Assembly (NCBI RefSeq): GCF_010728925.1
Contig: NZ_AP022608.1
Span: 1,488,001 to 1,552,000, forward strand
Source: Mycolicibacterium gadium
GTDB taxonomy: Bacteria; Actinomycetota; Actinomycetes; Mycobacteriales; Mycobacteriaceae
Direction: 5' to 3'
Length of the DNA stretch: 64,000 bases
The translations under genes were made by a program, and so were the position numbers. Numbering within the stretch: the stretch's first letter is position 1; the number at the start of each line of letters is the position of its first letter. Under the pieces are notes generated by a model. The model was not told the origin of the DNA. It saw nothing but the letters and a program-made list of their open reading frames with translations, and searched no databases. Shown here piece after piece: positions 46,037-56,134 of this stretch.

Positions 46037-47424
46037 AACCCACCTGGGATCGAGCGCGTGCCATCGCCGATGCGGTGCTCTACGAGGGGTACCTGCTCTA
46101 TCCGTACCGAGCGACGTCGTCCAAGAACCAATCCCGCTGGCAGTTCGGCGTGGTCGGACCACCGGGTGCGTCGGACGCGGGCATCGGCGAGGAAGACAGC
46201 ATGTCGGGGCAATTCCTGGTCGACGGTGACAGCGAATTGACCCTCGTCGTGCGTTTCCTGCAGCTGCAGCACCGCCGCGCCGAACGCAATATCGGCGGCG
46301 GAACCTTCGAGCCGGTCGACGAATTGACCAGTGGCTCGCAGACCTGGGTCACCTGGGACGAGGCGGTGGAGCGCGAACTGTCGTTCGGCCCCTTCGATCT
46401 GACCGGCCTCGTGCGGCCGCGCACCCTGGCCATCGAGGTCGCCGAGGGCAGTGAGGCCGAGAACGTGGACGGCGGTCGACTGGTCCGCACCAGATCCGCC
46501 GTCCGGGCCGATCTGACCGTCGCCGTCGAGCGCGAGGCAACCGACCTCTACCGGGTCAGCGTGACGGTGCACAATGCAGGTGCGGCCGCAAGAAACAAGG
46601 AACAAGCCATCGCCACATCGATGATCGGTACCCATATCATTGCCGAAGTGGTTGGCGGAGAGTTCATCTCACTGCTCGAATCGCCGGACTCCGCGGCGGA
46701 CGCGGTTTCGCGCCTGGTCCAGCACCGCTGCTTTCCAGTGCTCGCCGGACGGCCCGGGGAGCGTGACCTGCTGCTGATTTCGCCCATCATTCTCTACGAC
46801 CACCCGGAGATCGCCGAACAGAGCGAGGGCGCGCTGTACGACTCGACCGAGATCGACGAAATCCTCACCCTTCGCGTGATGACGATGACCGATGAGGAGA
46901 AGGCGCAAGCACGCGCCACCGACCCACTGGCTGCGGCGATAATCGACAGATGCGATTCGATGTCGCCGGAGGCCCTGCAGCAATTGCACGGCATCCTGCG
47001 CAATCCGCACGCGCAAGAACCCGGGCTCCCGCCGCGACTCGATGCACTGGATGAGCAGATGAGGTCTGCCGGGCTGATCCCTGAGATCCCAGAGGGCGTC
47101 GATTGGTGGGATCCGGTAGCCGACACCGCCGTCCGCCCCGACGTCGATGCCGTCCTGGTGAACGGCGTGCGGGTGTCCGCGGGCAGCAGAGTCCGCCTGC
47201 GGCCGTGTCGCCGCGCCGACGCGCAGGACATCTTCTTCGCGGGCAAGAGCGCCCGCGTCACTTCCGTCCACGAGGACGTCGACGGCCAGCAGTACGTCGG
47301 CGTCATCGTGGAGGACGATCCAGACGTCGAGATGCCCGACTCGTACGGCCGATACCTGTACTTCACGCCGGACGAGGTCGAACCGATCGACGCAAGAGTA
47401 GTCAGTCCAGATAGGAGTTCATGA
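46033..47424 (+). CDS. 463-residue hydrogenase-cluster protein of unknown function
   Basis: The start is GTG 46033, overlapping the DUF6084 stop (GTGA), with GAGGAGG upstream. The N-terminus has a well-conserved-looking motif, LYEGYLLYPYRATSSKNQSR, then WQFGVVGPPG. A mainly beta middle region follows (residues 60-250), then a helical part, and an SH3-like C-terminus (VRLRPCRRADAQDIFFAGKS, YVGVIVEDDPD). It is soluble, without Cys clusters or nucleotide-binding motifs. I know similar proteins only as unnamed members of actinobacterial hydrogenase clusters. Its size and central position suggest a scaffold or partner of the enzyme complex. Confidence 0.7.
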   Translation: MKPTWDRARAIADAVLYEGYLLYPYRATSSKNQSRWQFGVVGPPGASDAGIGEEDSMSGQFLVDGDSELTLVVRFLQLQHRRAERNIGGGTFEPVDELTSGSQTWVTWDEAVERELSFGPFDLTGLVRPRTLAIEVAEGSEAENVDGGRLVRTRSAVRADLTVAVEREATDLYRVSVTVHNAGAAARNKEQAIATSMIGTHIIAEVVGGEFISLLESPDSAADAVSRLVQHRCFPVLAGRPGERDLLLISPIILYDHPEIAEQSEGALYDSTEIDEILTLRVMTMTDEEKAQARATDPLAAAIIDRCDSMSPEALQQLHGILRNPHAQEPGLPPRLDALDEQMRSAGLIPEIPEGVDWWDPVADTAVRPDVDAVLVNGVRVSAGSRVRLRPCRRADAQDIFFAGKSARVTSVHEDVDGQQYVGVIVEDDPDVEMPDSYGRYLYFTPDEVEPIDARVVSPDRSS

Positions 47425-47543
47425 TGGATGTAATTGGTTGGTTGGCAACCGGTGTCGTGGCCGTCGTCGTTGTCGGCGGGGTGGTGATCGGACTCCGCTC
47501 CATCCCGGACGTGCGACGGTACATGAAGATACGCAACATGTAG
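47421..47543 (+). CDS. 40-residue single-pass membrane protein, DUF6893-like
   Basis: A very short gene with GGAG upstream, starting at ATG 47421 (or 47424) over the previous stop. The peptide is one hydrophobic helix (GWLATGVVAVVVVGGVVIGL, residues 6-25) and a short basic tail (RSIPDVRRYMKIRNM), so the tail should face the cytoplasm. It matches the small DUF6893 proteins. Since neither hydrogenase subunit here has a membrane anchor or signal peptide, it is a candidate anchor for the enzyme complex or electron relay; that role is inference. Confidence 0.7.
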   Translation: MMDVIGWLATGVVAVVVVGGVVIGLRSIPDVRRYMKIRNM

Positions 47544-47562
47544 TCAGGAGTTCCTCAACCAG

Positions 47563-48054
47563 ATGACAGCCCGCATCCTGGTCGCCGGAATCGGCAACAT
47601 CTTCCTCGGAGACGACGGCTTCGGCCCCGAGGTGATGCGTCATGTCGTCGGTCGGGACCTAGGCGCCGATGTGCACCCGGTGGATTATGGAATCAGGGGT
47701 ATGCACCTCGCCTATGACCTCCTCGAGGAGTGGCACGCGCTCGTCCTCGTCGATGCACTGCCCGATCGCGGAACACCCGGGACACTCCACATATTCGAGG
47801 CTGACCACGAAACCCTCTCATCCACCGCCGGTCTCGAAGCGCACAGCATGGACCCGGCGGCCGTGTTCGCCACACTCAGGGCACTGGGCGGGACTGCACC
47901 CAAGACAATCGTCATCGGCTGCGAAGTCGAGAACATCGAGGAGGGCATGGGTCTGTCGGACCCGGTCGCCGCGGCGGTGCCGGTGGCGGTCGCGGCCGTC
48001 TACGACGTCCTGGCCGACCTTGCCGTCCGCTCGCCGGCACCTGCGGAAGGCTGA
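47563..48054 (+). CDS. Hydrogenase maturation endoprotease (HyaD/HupD/HybD family)
   Basis: A 163-residue protease that removes the C-terminal tail of the large subunit once nickel is in place. The family opening GIGNIFLGDDGFGPEV supplies Glu23; Asp64 (VLVDALPDRG) and His94 (EAHSMDP) complete the nickel-recognition triad seen in HybD. Its substrate should be the 22-residue tail of HhyL. It lies between the small membrane protein gene and hypC. Confidence 0.92.
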   Translation: MTARILVAGIGNIFLGDDGFGPEVMRHVVGRDLGADVHPVDYGIRGMHLAYDLLEEWHALVLVDALPDRGTPGTLHIFEADHETLSSTAGLEAHSMDPAAVFATLRALGGTAPKTIVIGCEVENIEEGMGLSDPVAAAVPVAVAAVYDVLADLAVRSPAPAEG

Positions 48055-48058
48055 AGCG

Positions 48059-48337
48059 ATGTGTCTCGGGATCCCAGGACAGGTGGTCCGGATGCTGGAG
48101 GGCTACGGTGATCAGCTGGCCCTGGTGAATGTCGCGGGCGAGAACCGCAAAGTGAACATCGGCATGCTGCCCGAGGAGACATTCGACGCCGGTGACTGGG
48201 TGATCATCCACATGGGATTCGTCGTCGAGAAAACCGACAAAGCAGGTGCCGACGCCGCGATGGCCGGACTGGAGATGATGGGCAGGGGCGGCGAACCAGG
48301 AGAAACCCCCGGCCAGATCGACAGGGCGTTCCCATGA
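48059..48337 (+). CDS. hypC: HypC/HupF-family maturation chaperone, copy 1
   Basis: A 92-residue HypC. The N-terminal MCLGIPG holds the essential Cys2, which carries the Fe(CN)2CO unit with HypD and docks on the large-subunit precursor. The C-terminal 25 residues (GGEPGETPGQIDRAFP) are an extension not seen in copy 2. Its TGA overlaps the hypF start by four bases. Confidence 0.93.
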   Translation: MCLGIPGQVVRMLEGYGDQLALVNVAGENRKVNIGMLPEETFDAGDWVIIHMGFVVEKTDKAGADAAMAGLEMMGRGGEPGETPGQIDRAFP

Positions 48338-50622
48338 CCGGCCGACGCAGGCTCCGTGTCTGCGTACACGGCGTCGTTCAGGGAGTCGGGTTCCGGCCGT
48401 TCGTCTACGCGTGCGCGGCCGCGTTCGGCCTGTCCGGATCCGTACGCAATGACAGTTCCGGTGCCGTGATAGAGATCGAGGGTGGCGCCGACCAGATCGA
48501 CGACTTCCTCACCCGCCTACGTGACCGACCGCCGCCGCTGGCGGTGATCGAATCGATCGAGACCGCCGATGTCCCGGTTGTCGGCGGAACCGGCTTCACC
48601 ATCGCGGATACGTCCCGATCAGCCACGGGCCGCACACTGGCCTCCCCCGACGTCGCCATGTGTGCCGAATGCGCCGCCGAGCAGAGTGATCCGACCAACA
48701 GGCGTTACCGGCACGCATTCGTCAACTGCACCAACTGCGGCCCGCGATTCACCATCATCGCGTCGCTACCCTACGACCGCGCGTCCACGACCATGGCGCC
48801 CTTCATGATGTGCGCCGACTGTGCCGCCGAATACCACGATCCAGCTGATCGGCGATTCCACGCCCAACCCGTGTGCTGTCCGAAATGCGGACCCACGCTG
48901 CACTACCGGGCCCGCGACGGTCGGTCGGCCGAATCCGAAGCCGCGCTGCGGCAGGCGCGGCGACTGCTGAGCGACGGCGGTATCGTCGCCGTCAAGGGCA
49001 TCGGCGGATATCACCTCGCCTGCGATGCCGCCAACGAGCGCGCGGTGAAAGAGCTGCGCATTCGAAAGCGGCGTGGCGACAAACCGTTCGCGCTGATGGT
49101 CGCGGACATGACGACCGCACGCACCATCGCCGAGATCGATGACGGATCGGCGCGGCTGCTGGCCGGTGCGCAACGGCCGATCGTGCTGATGCCGCGCCGC
49201 GACGATGCCGCGGTCGCCGACGCCGTGGCCCCGCACAATTCGGACCTTGGCGTCATGCTCGCCTACACGCCCTTGCATGCGCTGCTGTTCGGCCTACCTG
49301 GTGACGAACCGGGCCCCGTCGCACTCGTGATGACATCGGGCAACCTCGGTGGAGAGCCGATCTGCTACGCAGACGGCGATGCGCTGGAACGACTTTCGCA
49401 GCTGGCCGATGCATGGCTGATGCACGACCGGGAGATCCTGGTTCCGTGCGACGACTCCGTCGTGCGGGTCGTCGACCAAGCCGAATTGCCGATCAGGCGC
49501 TCCCGCGGATACGCACCGCTGCCCGTCGCGCTGCCGGTTGCGCTGCCGCCCACCCTCGCGGTCGGCGCCGACCTGAAGAACACACTGGCAGTGGCAGACG
49601 GGAAGTACGCGTGGCTCAGCCAGCACATCGGCGATATGGACGACCTGTCGACGTTGGCGGCCTTCGACTCGGCACGAGGCCACCTGCAGGCACTCACCGG
49701 CGTCGAACCGGAAGTGCTTGTCGCCGATGCCCATCCGCTGTACCGGTCCGCCGCATGGGCGCACCGAAACTCTCGAGGTCGGCCCGTCCGGACGGTCCAG
49801 CACCACCACGCTCATATCGCCTCGGTCATGGCCGAACACGGCCTGGACGGCTCGCGACCGGTACTCGGATTCGCATTCGATGGAACCGGCTACGGGCCCG
49901 ACAATGCCGTGTGGGGCGGCGAGGTGCTCCTTGCCGATTACAAGGGCTACCGGCGGCTTTCACACCTGCGGTATGTGCCGTTGCCCGGGGGGGACGTCAG
50001 CGTCCTGCGACCGTACCGGATGGCTCTGGCGCACCTGTGGGCGGCGGGAATGGCCTGGGACGAGGACCTCGCGCCCGTACGGGCATGCCCGACGGATGAG
50101 CGGCGCGTACTGGCCCACCAGCTAGAGACCGGCCTGGGTTGCGCGCCGACGTCCAGTATGGGACGGCTCTTCGACACCGTTGCGTCGTTGGTCGACGCGC
50201 GGCAGGTTGTCGCATACGAGGCGCAGACGGCCATCGAGCTGGAGGGGATGTCCCGCGACGCGGCCTGTGGCACAGCCACTTACGACTTCTCCATCGACCT
50301 CTCCCAATCACCTGCGATGATCGATCCGACACCTGTCATCAAGGCGGTCGTCGACGACGTCCGATCCGGAATGACCGCAGGTGTGGTCGGCGCACGCTTC
50401 CACCGAGCCGTAGCGGATTTGATCGTGCGCTTGGCCACCACCGTGGTGACCGATTACCCCACTGTCGCACTGTCGGGGGGCGTGTTCCAAAACGCATTGC
50501 TACTACGCCTGGCCCTGCGCGGCCTGCGGGACAGGGGATTCGACGTGATCACTCACCGTTTCGTGCCACCGAACGACGGCGGGATCGCACTGGGCCAACT
50601 ATTGGTGGGGAATTCCTCATGA
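48334..50622 (+). CDS. hypF: Carbamoyltransferase HypF
   Basis: A 762-residue HypF making the cyanide ligands from carbamoyl phosphate. In order: acylphosphatase domain (GVVQGVGFRPFVYA), two zinc fingers (Cys110/113/132/135 and Cys160/163/182/185), the YrdC-like domain (VKGIGGYHLACDAANERAVK) and the Kae1-like domain (QHHHAHIASVMAEHG, FDGTGYGPDNAVWGGE, ALSGGVFQNALLL). It passes the carbamoyl group to the C-terminal Cys of HypE. Length is standard. Confidence 0.96.
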   Translation: MTGRRRLRVCVHGVVQGVGFRPFVYACAAAFGLSGSVRNDSSGAVIEIEGGADQIDDFLTRLRDRPPPLAVIESIETADVPVVGGTGFTIADTSRSATGRTLASPDVAMCAECAAEQSDPTNRRYRHAFVNCTNCGPRFTIIASLPYDRASTTMAPFMMCADCAAEYHDPADRRFHAQPVCCPKCGPTLHYRARDGRSAESEAALRQARRLLSDGGIVAVKGIGGYHLACDAANERAVKELRIRKRRGDKPFALMVADMTTARTIAEIDDGSARLLAGAQRPIVLMPRRDDAAVADAVAPHNSDLGVMLAYTPLHALLFGLPGDEPGPVALVMTSGNLGGEPICYADGDALERLSQLADAWLMHDREILVPCDDSVVRVVDQAELPIRRSRGYAPLPVALPVALPPTLAVGADLKNTLAVADGKYAWLSQHIGDMDDLSTLAAFDSARGHLQALTGVEPEVLVADAHPLYRSAAWAHRNSRGRPVRTVQHHHAHIASVMAEHGLDGSRPVLGFAFDGTGYGPDNAVWGGEVLLADYKGYRRLSHLRYVPLPGGDVSVLRPYRMALAHLWAAGMAWDEDLAPVRACPTDERRVLAHQLETGLGCAPTSSMGRLFDTVASLVDARQVVAYEAQTAIELEGMSRDAACGTATYDFSIDLSQSPAMIDPTPVIKAVVDDVRSGMTAGVVGARFHRAVADLIVRLATTVVTDYPTVALSGGVFQNALLLRLALRGLRDRGFDVITHRFVPPNDGGIALGQLLVGNSS

Positions 50623-50638
50623 GGAAGGGAGGCCGCTG

Positions 50639-50955
50639 ATGTGCTTGGCGGTTCCGGGAAAAATTGTCAGCATCGACGACCGTGATGGCACTTTGATGTC
50701 CGTTGTCGATTTCGGCGGGATCAAGAAGGACGTCTGCCTGGAGTACATCCCCGACGCGGAAGTGGGCCAATACGTCGTCGTCCATGTCGGTTTCGCGCTT
50801 CAACGCCTCGACGAGGAATCAGCGATGCGGACACTCGCCGAATTCGAGCACCTCGGGGTGCTCAGGGAGGAGTTCACCGATGGTTTCGAACTGGCCGCCC
50901 AGCAGGCCGGCCTCGACAACCCCAACTCGACCAACGGAAATACTGAGGTAATGCC

Positions 50956-50959
<4 letters not shown>
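50639..50959 (+). CDS. hypC: HypC/HupF-family maturation chaperone, copy 2
   Basis: A 106-residue HypC starting MCLAVPG with Cys2 intact. It differs from copy 1 in most of the body and has its own C-terminal tail ([20 protein letters not shown]). It overlaps the hypD start by four bases (ATGA), so it is the likely HypD partner, with copy 1 perhaps being the large-subunit chaperone (as HybG or HupF are in other systems). That division is inference. Confidence 0.92.
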
Positions 50960-52048
<1,089 letters not shown>

Positions 52049-52056
<8 letters not shown>

Positions 52057-53128
52057 TACGCCCGCGGATACCGGCGCCAAGATCGACATGGAATCGTGGG
52101 TTTGTCCCGCCCCCCTGCGGAACTCGCCCAACATCGTGATGGGACACGGCGGCGGTGGGGCGATGTCGGCCGAACTCATCGAGCACCTGTTCCTGCCGGC
52201 GTTCGGCCCCGCGGCCGATGCGGCAATGGGCGATTCCGCGGTGCTGGAGGTCGGCAATGTGCGGCTGGCATTCTCGACGGATTCTTTCGTCGTCAAACCG
52301 CTGGCCTTCCCGGGCGGCACGATCGGTGATCTCGCAGTGAACGGCACGGTCAACGATCTGGCGATGGCTGGAGCACGGCCGATGGTGCTCTCCACTGCGT
52401 TCATTCTCGAAGAGGGCACTTCCCTGGATGAGCTCGCACATGTCGCCCAGGCGGTGGGAACCGCGGCGATGGCGGCAGGCGTCAAGTTGGTCACCGGCGA
52501 TACCAAAGTGGTCGATGCCGGCCACGGGGACGGCGTCTACATCAACACAGCGGGCATCGGTCTGATCGACGAGCGAGCGGACATCCGGCCGCAGCGCGCC
52601 ACGGCGGGCGACGTCGTGATCGTCAGCGGGGACATCGGAGTACACGGTGTCGCGGTGATGAGCTGTCGAGAAGGATTGGAGTTCGGTACCACCGTCGCGA
52701 GCGACACCGCCCCACTGCACGGGCTGGTCGCCGCGATGATCGACACGGGCGCCGACATCCACGTGCTGCGCGATCCGACCAGGGGTGGCGTCGCGGCGAC
52801 GCTGAACGAGATCGCCAAGACGGCCCGGGTCGGAATCTCGCTGGACGAACGGGCATTCCCGATTCCGGCCGAGGTGCGCGATGCATGCGGTCTGCTGGGT
52901 CTCGACCCGCTCTACGTGGCCAACGAAGGCAAGCTGGTCGCGTTCGTGCCACCGGCAGACGCCGATCGAGTGCTCGCCGCCATGCAAACACATCCGCTCG
53001 GCGGCCATGCCACGGTGATCGGTCGCTGTGTCGCCGAGCACCCCGGGATGGTGTCCGCCAAGACAGCACTGGGCGGCACCCGCGTCGTCGACCTGCCCAT
53101 CGGCGAACAACTACCGCGGATCTGCTGA
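52049..53128 (+). CDS. hypE: Carbamoyl dehydratase HypE
   Basis: A 359-residue PurM-like ATPase that dehydrates the thiocarbamate to thiocyanate. The N-terminal [19 protein letters not shown] and the ATP-binding [14 protein letters not shown] are clear, and the C-terminus is PRIC, whose terminal Cys receives the carbamoyl group from HypF. GTG 52049 overlaps the end of hypD with GGAGG before it. The next gene follows directly. Confidence 0.96.
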
Positions 53129-53824
53129 ATGAGCGGGCACGAGACCTTTGCCTGCTACGCCTTCCCGCCGAACGAACTGGGCTATTGCGGACCCGCTGAT
53201 GTTGCTCATACCGAGTTGGCCTCATATGCGCGCGAATTCGACGGTGCGTGGCCGTATCTGCAGGCCATTGCCGATGCCGCGGGGATTGCCGATCCGCTCG
53301 ATGACGACGTCGTACGCAGCTATTGGATCGGCGGATCCTTGCTGGACAAGGTCGACCCCGCCGAGTTGTTGTCACGTCTGCGTAGCGCCTTCGCCGGCCA
53401 GGTCACCGGACTGCTGGGCGATCTAGGAGAGCACGCGCACGCATTGGCGCACCACAGCTTTCACGTGTTCGTCGTCTACCCGTGGATCCGTTTCCTTGAT
53501 CGCGATCCGGCGACGCCGGTGCGGGTCATGCAGGATTGCCGGATTCGCTGGGGCACCGTCGACTCAGTAACGGGCGAGGAAGCCGAGATAGTCTGTCGCC
53601 CCTTGTCATTCGACTCCGGTGAGCTGACGCTGGCAGATCCGCGCGTCGAATCGGTGCGCTGGAGCAAGAACGGCGAATCCTTGGGCCCACCGCCGGCTCC
53701 CGGAGACCTGGTATCGGCACACTGGGACTGGGTGTGCGGGGCGCTGAGCGACGCTGATGCGGACGCGTTGGCCGTAGCGACACAGGTGACACTCGACCTG
53801 GTCAACGCCGCCAGACGGGCCTGA
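53129..53824 (+). CDS. DUF6390-family hydrogenase-associated protein
   Basis: A 231-residue soluble protein directly after hypE. The N-terminus HETFACYAFPPNELGYCGPA, with two Cys, is the most conserved-looking part; a His-rich segment LGEHAHALAHHSFHVFVVYP lies near the middle. I recognise it as the DUF6390 type, known mainly from hydrogenase clusters. The His/Cys content would allow metal binding; it might take part in maturation. Function unknown. It is the last gene of the cluster. Confidence 0.72.
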   Translation: MSGHETFACYAFPPNELGYCGPADVAHTELASYAREFDGAWPYLQAIADAAGIADPLDDDVVRSYWIGGSLLDKVDPAELLSRLRSAFAGQVTGLLGDLGEHAHALAHHSFHVFVVYPWIRFLDRDPATPVRVMQDCRIRWGTVDSVTGEEAEIVCRPLSFDSGELTLADPRVESVRWSKNGESLGPPPAPGDLVSAHWDWVCGALSDADADALAVATQVTLDLVNAARRA

Positions 53825-53827
53825 GGG

Positions 53828-54022
53828 TCACCACTGGTCGCGCGGGACGTCGAAATCCGCGCACAGCGCGCGCCAGACATCACGCGGGTCGACGCCATCC
53901 TCGATGGCCTGCGCGGGCGTGCGCCCGTCGAGACCAGTCAAGACGTGGTCAACGAGCAACGACGCGCCGCGCACCGACCCGAACTGTCCCTCGACGAGTT
54001 CGTTGAATTCCGTCAACCGCAC
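53828..54022 (-). CDS. DUF3046-family small protein (Rv2738c-like)
   Basis: A 64-residue protein starting at GTG 54022, giving VRLTEFNELVEGQFG and then LVDHVLTGLDGRTPAQAIED and VWRALCADFDVPRDQW, characteristic of DUF3046. In M. tuberculosis it lies immediately upstream of recA; here the whole hydrogenase cluster separates them, which shows where that block sits relative to the shared gene order. Function unknown. Confidence 0.88.
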   Translation of the reverse strand: MRLTEFNELVEGQFGSVRGASLLVDHVLTGLDGRTPAQAIEDGVDPRDVWRALCADFDVPRDQW

Positions 54023-54032
54023 GTCGCCCAAC

Positions 54033-55205
54033 CTACGCCGTCGGCCCGACCGCTTCATGGCACACCCGTACCGGATCGTCGACGTCGGCCAGGGTGGCGC
54101 CTGCGTCTCGCGCGGCCTCACGATACGACGGTGACGACAGCACCTCACGCACCGCGGCCGACAATCCCTCGGCGGTCAAAGGGCGAACCAGCACCCCACT
54201 ACCTTGGCGCACAACGCGATTGGCGATCTCCCATTGGTCACCACCGCCGGGCACCGCCACGAGGGGTACACCCGCGAGCAGTGACTTGGACACGATGCCG
54301 TGCCCGCCACCGCAGATCACCACGTCGGCGCTCGACAGCAGTACGTCCTGGCGACCCAGCCCGACCGCGGCCCACGGCGGCACCGGCGCAGCGGGGCCGC
54401 CCAGCCGCGACACCACGACCCGCGACCCCTCGGGAAGGGCCTCGCCGGGGATCAGGGTGTCCAGGGCAAGTTCGGCCAGACCGTGGGCACCGGTCGCCGC
54501 CGTCGACGGCGCGACGACCACCAGCGGGCCGGAGCCGGGCGGAATCGGCAGTTCCGACGACGTGGGTTCGAAGTGCAGGGGCCCGACGATCACCGCCTCG
54601 GACGGCCAGTCGGGGCGCGGCATCTCCAGGGCGGGCAGCGTGGCGATCAGCCGTCGCCGCGGGCCCGGGTCGACTGCGGGCAAACCGATTTCAACCCGCG
54701 CCGCCTGCCGCTGCCGCAGTCCCTCGCGCCATGACCGGGCGGACATCGCCCGTAACACCGTGTCGCGGACCTTGCCGCGGATGCCGACGCCGGGCGCCAG
54801 CCCGCTGCCGATCGGCGGAAGGCCCTTCGACGGTCGATACAGCGGCTGGGGGTTCAGTTCGACCCAGGGCAGGCCAAGAAGGTCGGCGGCGAACGCGCCG
54901 GCGACGGTGATGACATCCGACACCACCAGGTCCGGTGCCAGCTCGGTCAGCTGTGGTCCGTTGAGCACCGCCATCCGAGCCGCCCGTTGGTTGATCTTGG
55001 CGCCTGCGTCGGCGTCGTCGTCGGCTTCGGTCGCGTCCAGGCCGAGGAGTTCAACCGCGTCCACGCCTGCCGATCTGGCCACGCCCAGCCGCTGTGCGCC
55101 GGTCAAAAGTCTCGGTGAATCCCCGTTGGCCAGAAAGCGAAGGCACAGCGCAATGGCCGGAAAGGCGTGCCCGGGATCGGGTCCGGCAACGACCGCGACG
55201 CGCAT
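54033..55205 (-). CDS. Glycosyltransferase family 1 / UGT-like (Rv2739c-like)
   Basis: A 390-residue GT-B fold protein. ATG 55205 gives RVAVVAGPDPGHAFPAIALC, the usual N-terminal start. The C-terminal nucleotide-sugar region reads DVVICGGGHGIVSKSLLAGVP followed by PGGGDQWEIANRVVRQGSGV, the PSPG-like block of UGT/glycopeptide glycosyltransferases. Donor and acceptor are unknown. It corresponds to Rv2739c. Confidence 0.85.
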   Translation of the reverse strand: MRVAVVAGPDPGHAFPAIALCLRFLANGDSPRLLTGAQRLGVARSAGVDAVELLGLDATEADDDADAGAKINQRAARMAVLNGPQLTELAPDLVVSDVITVAGAFAADLLGLPWVELNPQPLYRPSKGLPPIGSGLAPGVGIRGKVRDTVLRAMSARSWREGLRQRQAARVEIGLPAVDPGPRRRLIATLPALEMPRPDWPSEAVIVGPLHFEPTSSELPIPPGSGPLVVVAPSTAATGAHGLAELALDTLIPGEALPEGSRVVVSRLGGPAAPVPPWAAVGLGRQDVLLSSADVVICGGGHGIVSKSLLAGVPLVAVPGGGDQWEIANRVVRQGSGVLVRPLTAEGLSAAVREVLSSPSYREAARDAGATLADVDDPVRVCHEAVGPTA

Positions 55206-55246
55206 TGGGCCTACCATGCCATAGCGCTGCCCCATAGTCTGAAGGC

Positions 55247-55687
55247 ATGACCGACCAGGCATCTGGAGTACGACCCGACCTCGACAACGTCCGTGTCGTA
55301 GAGACGTTCCTCTACGCACTTCAGGACGAGGACTTCGACACCCTCGACCGTTCGCTGGCGGACACCATCGAATGGCAGAACGTCGGATTCCCTACCATCA
55401 GGGGCCGCGAACGCATCGTCGGCATGATGAGACGGGGCGAAGGCCGCATGGGCTTCGAGGTGAAGATTCATCGCATCGCCGCCGAAGGCAACGCGGTGCT
55501 GACCGAGCGTACCGACGCCGTGGTGTTCGGACCGCTGCGCATTCAGTTCTGGGTGTGCGGAACCTTCGAGGTGCATGCGGGGCGGATTACCCTGTGGCGA
55601 GACTATTTCGACACACTGGACTTCCTGAAGGGGACCGTCCGGGGAGTCGCCGCCACGGTGTTCCCGTCCTTGCGCGCGACCATGTAG
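55247..55687 (+). CDS. ephG: Limonene-1,2-epoxide hydrolase-family protein EphG (Rv2740-like)
   Basis: A 146-residue SnoaL/LEH-fold enzyme. The Asp-Arg-Asp-type active site can be seen in the segments IRGRERIVGMMRR and RITLWRDYFDTLDF, with the pocket strand ADTIEWQNVGFPT. M. tuberculosis Rv2740 is an epoxide hydrolase able to act on steroid and fatty epoxides, with known structure. Divergent from the glycosyltransferase. Confidence 0.88.
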   Translation: MTDQASGVRPDLDNVRVVETFLYALQDEDFDTLDRSLADTIEWQNVGFPTIRGRERIVGMMRRGEGRMGFEVKIHRIAAEGNAVLTERTDAVVFGPLRIQFWVCGTFEVHAGRITLWRDYFDTLDFLKGTVRGVAATVFPSLRATM

Positions 55688-55717
55688 CCTGCCGCATTGC
55701 TATCATTCGGGCTCGAT

Positions 55718-56134
55718 ATGAGCACCGAACCCGCGCGCACACGGCCGAACTTCGTCGAATACATCGGCTACTGCTACGGCAGAGCGCTGCCGGCCTCCAT
55801 GCACGACTGGGTGCGCAACGACCTGGCCGGCAAGGGCGCCACCGTCCGCATGATGATTCGCGTCTTCATTCCGGCATTCGTCATCCTGATCCCGTTCTGG
55901 TTCATTCCGACCACGTTGGACGTGCACCTGTCGATGACGCTGCCGATCCTGATCCCATTCGTGTTCTTCTCACACGCACTCAACAAGGTCTGGCGACGAC
56001 ACATGTTGCGAAAGCACGGTCTGGACCCGAACCTCGTCGACGCACTCTCCCGCCAGAAGAACGCCCACGTCCACGAGGCGTATATCGAGCGCTACGGGCC
56101 GCGCTCAGGACCGTCGAGCTCGCACGACGTCTAG
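55718..56134 (+). CDS. DUF5313-like membrane protein
   Basis: A 138-residue protein starting at ATG 55718. Two adjacent membrane helices (about residues 45-65 and 70-90: RVFIPAFVILIPFWFIPTTL) follow a soluble N-terminus with NFVEYIGYCYGRALPASMHD. This is the DUF5313 layout of Corynebacteriales. A TATCAT at 55701-55706 may be its -10. Its TAG overlaps the pspM stop (CTAG). Confidence 0.75.
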   Translation: MSTEPARTRPNFVEYIGYCYGRALPASMHDWVRNDLAGKGATVRMMIRVFIPAFVILIPFWFIPTTLDVHLSMTLPILIPFVFFSHALNKVWRRHMLRKHGLDPNLVDALSRQKNAHVHEAYIERYGPRSGPSSSHDV

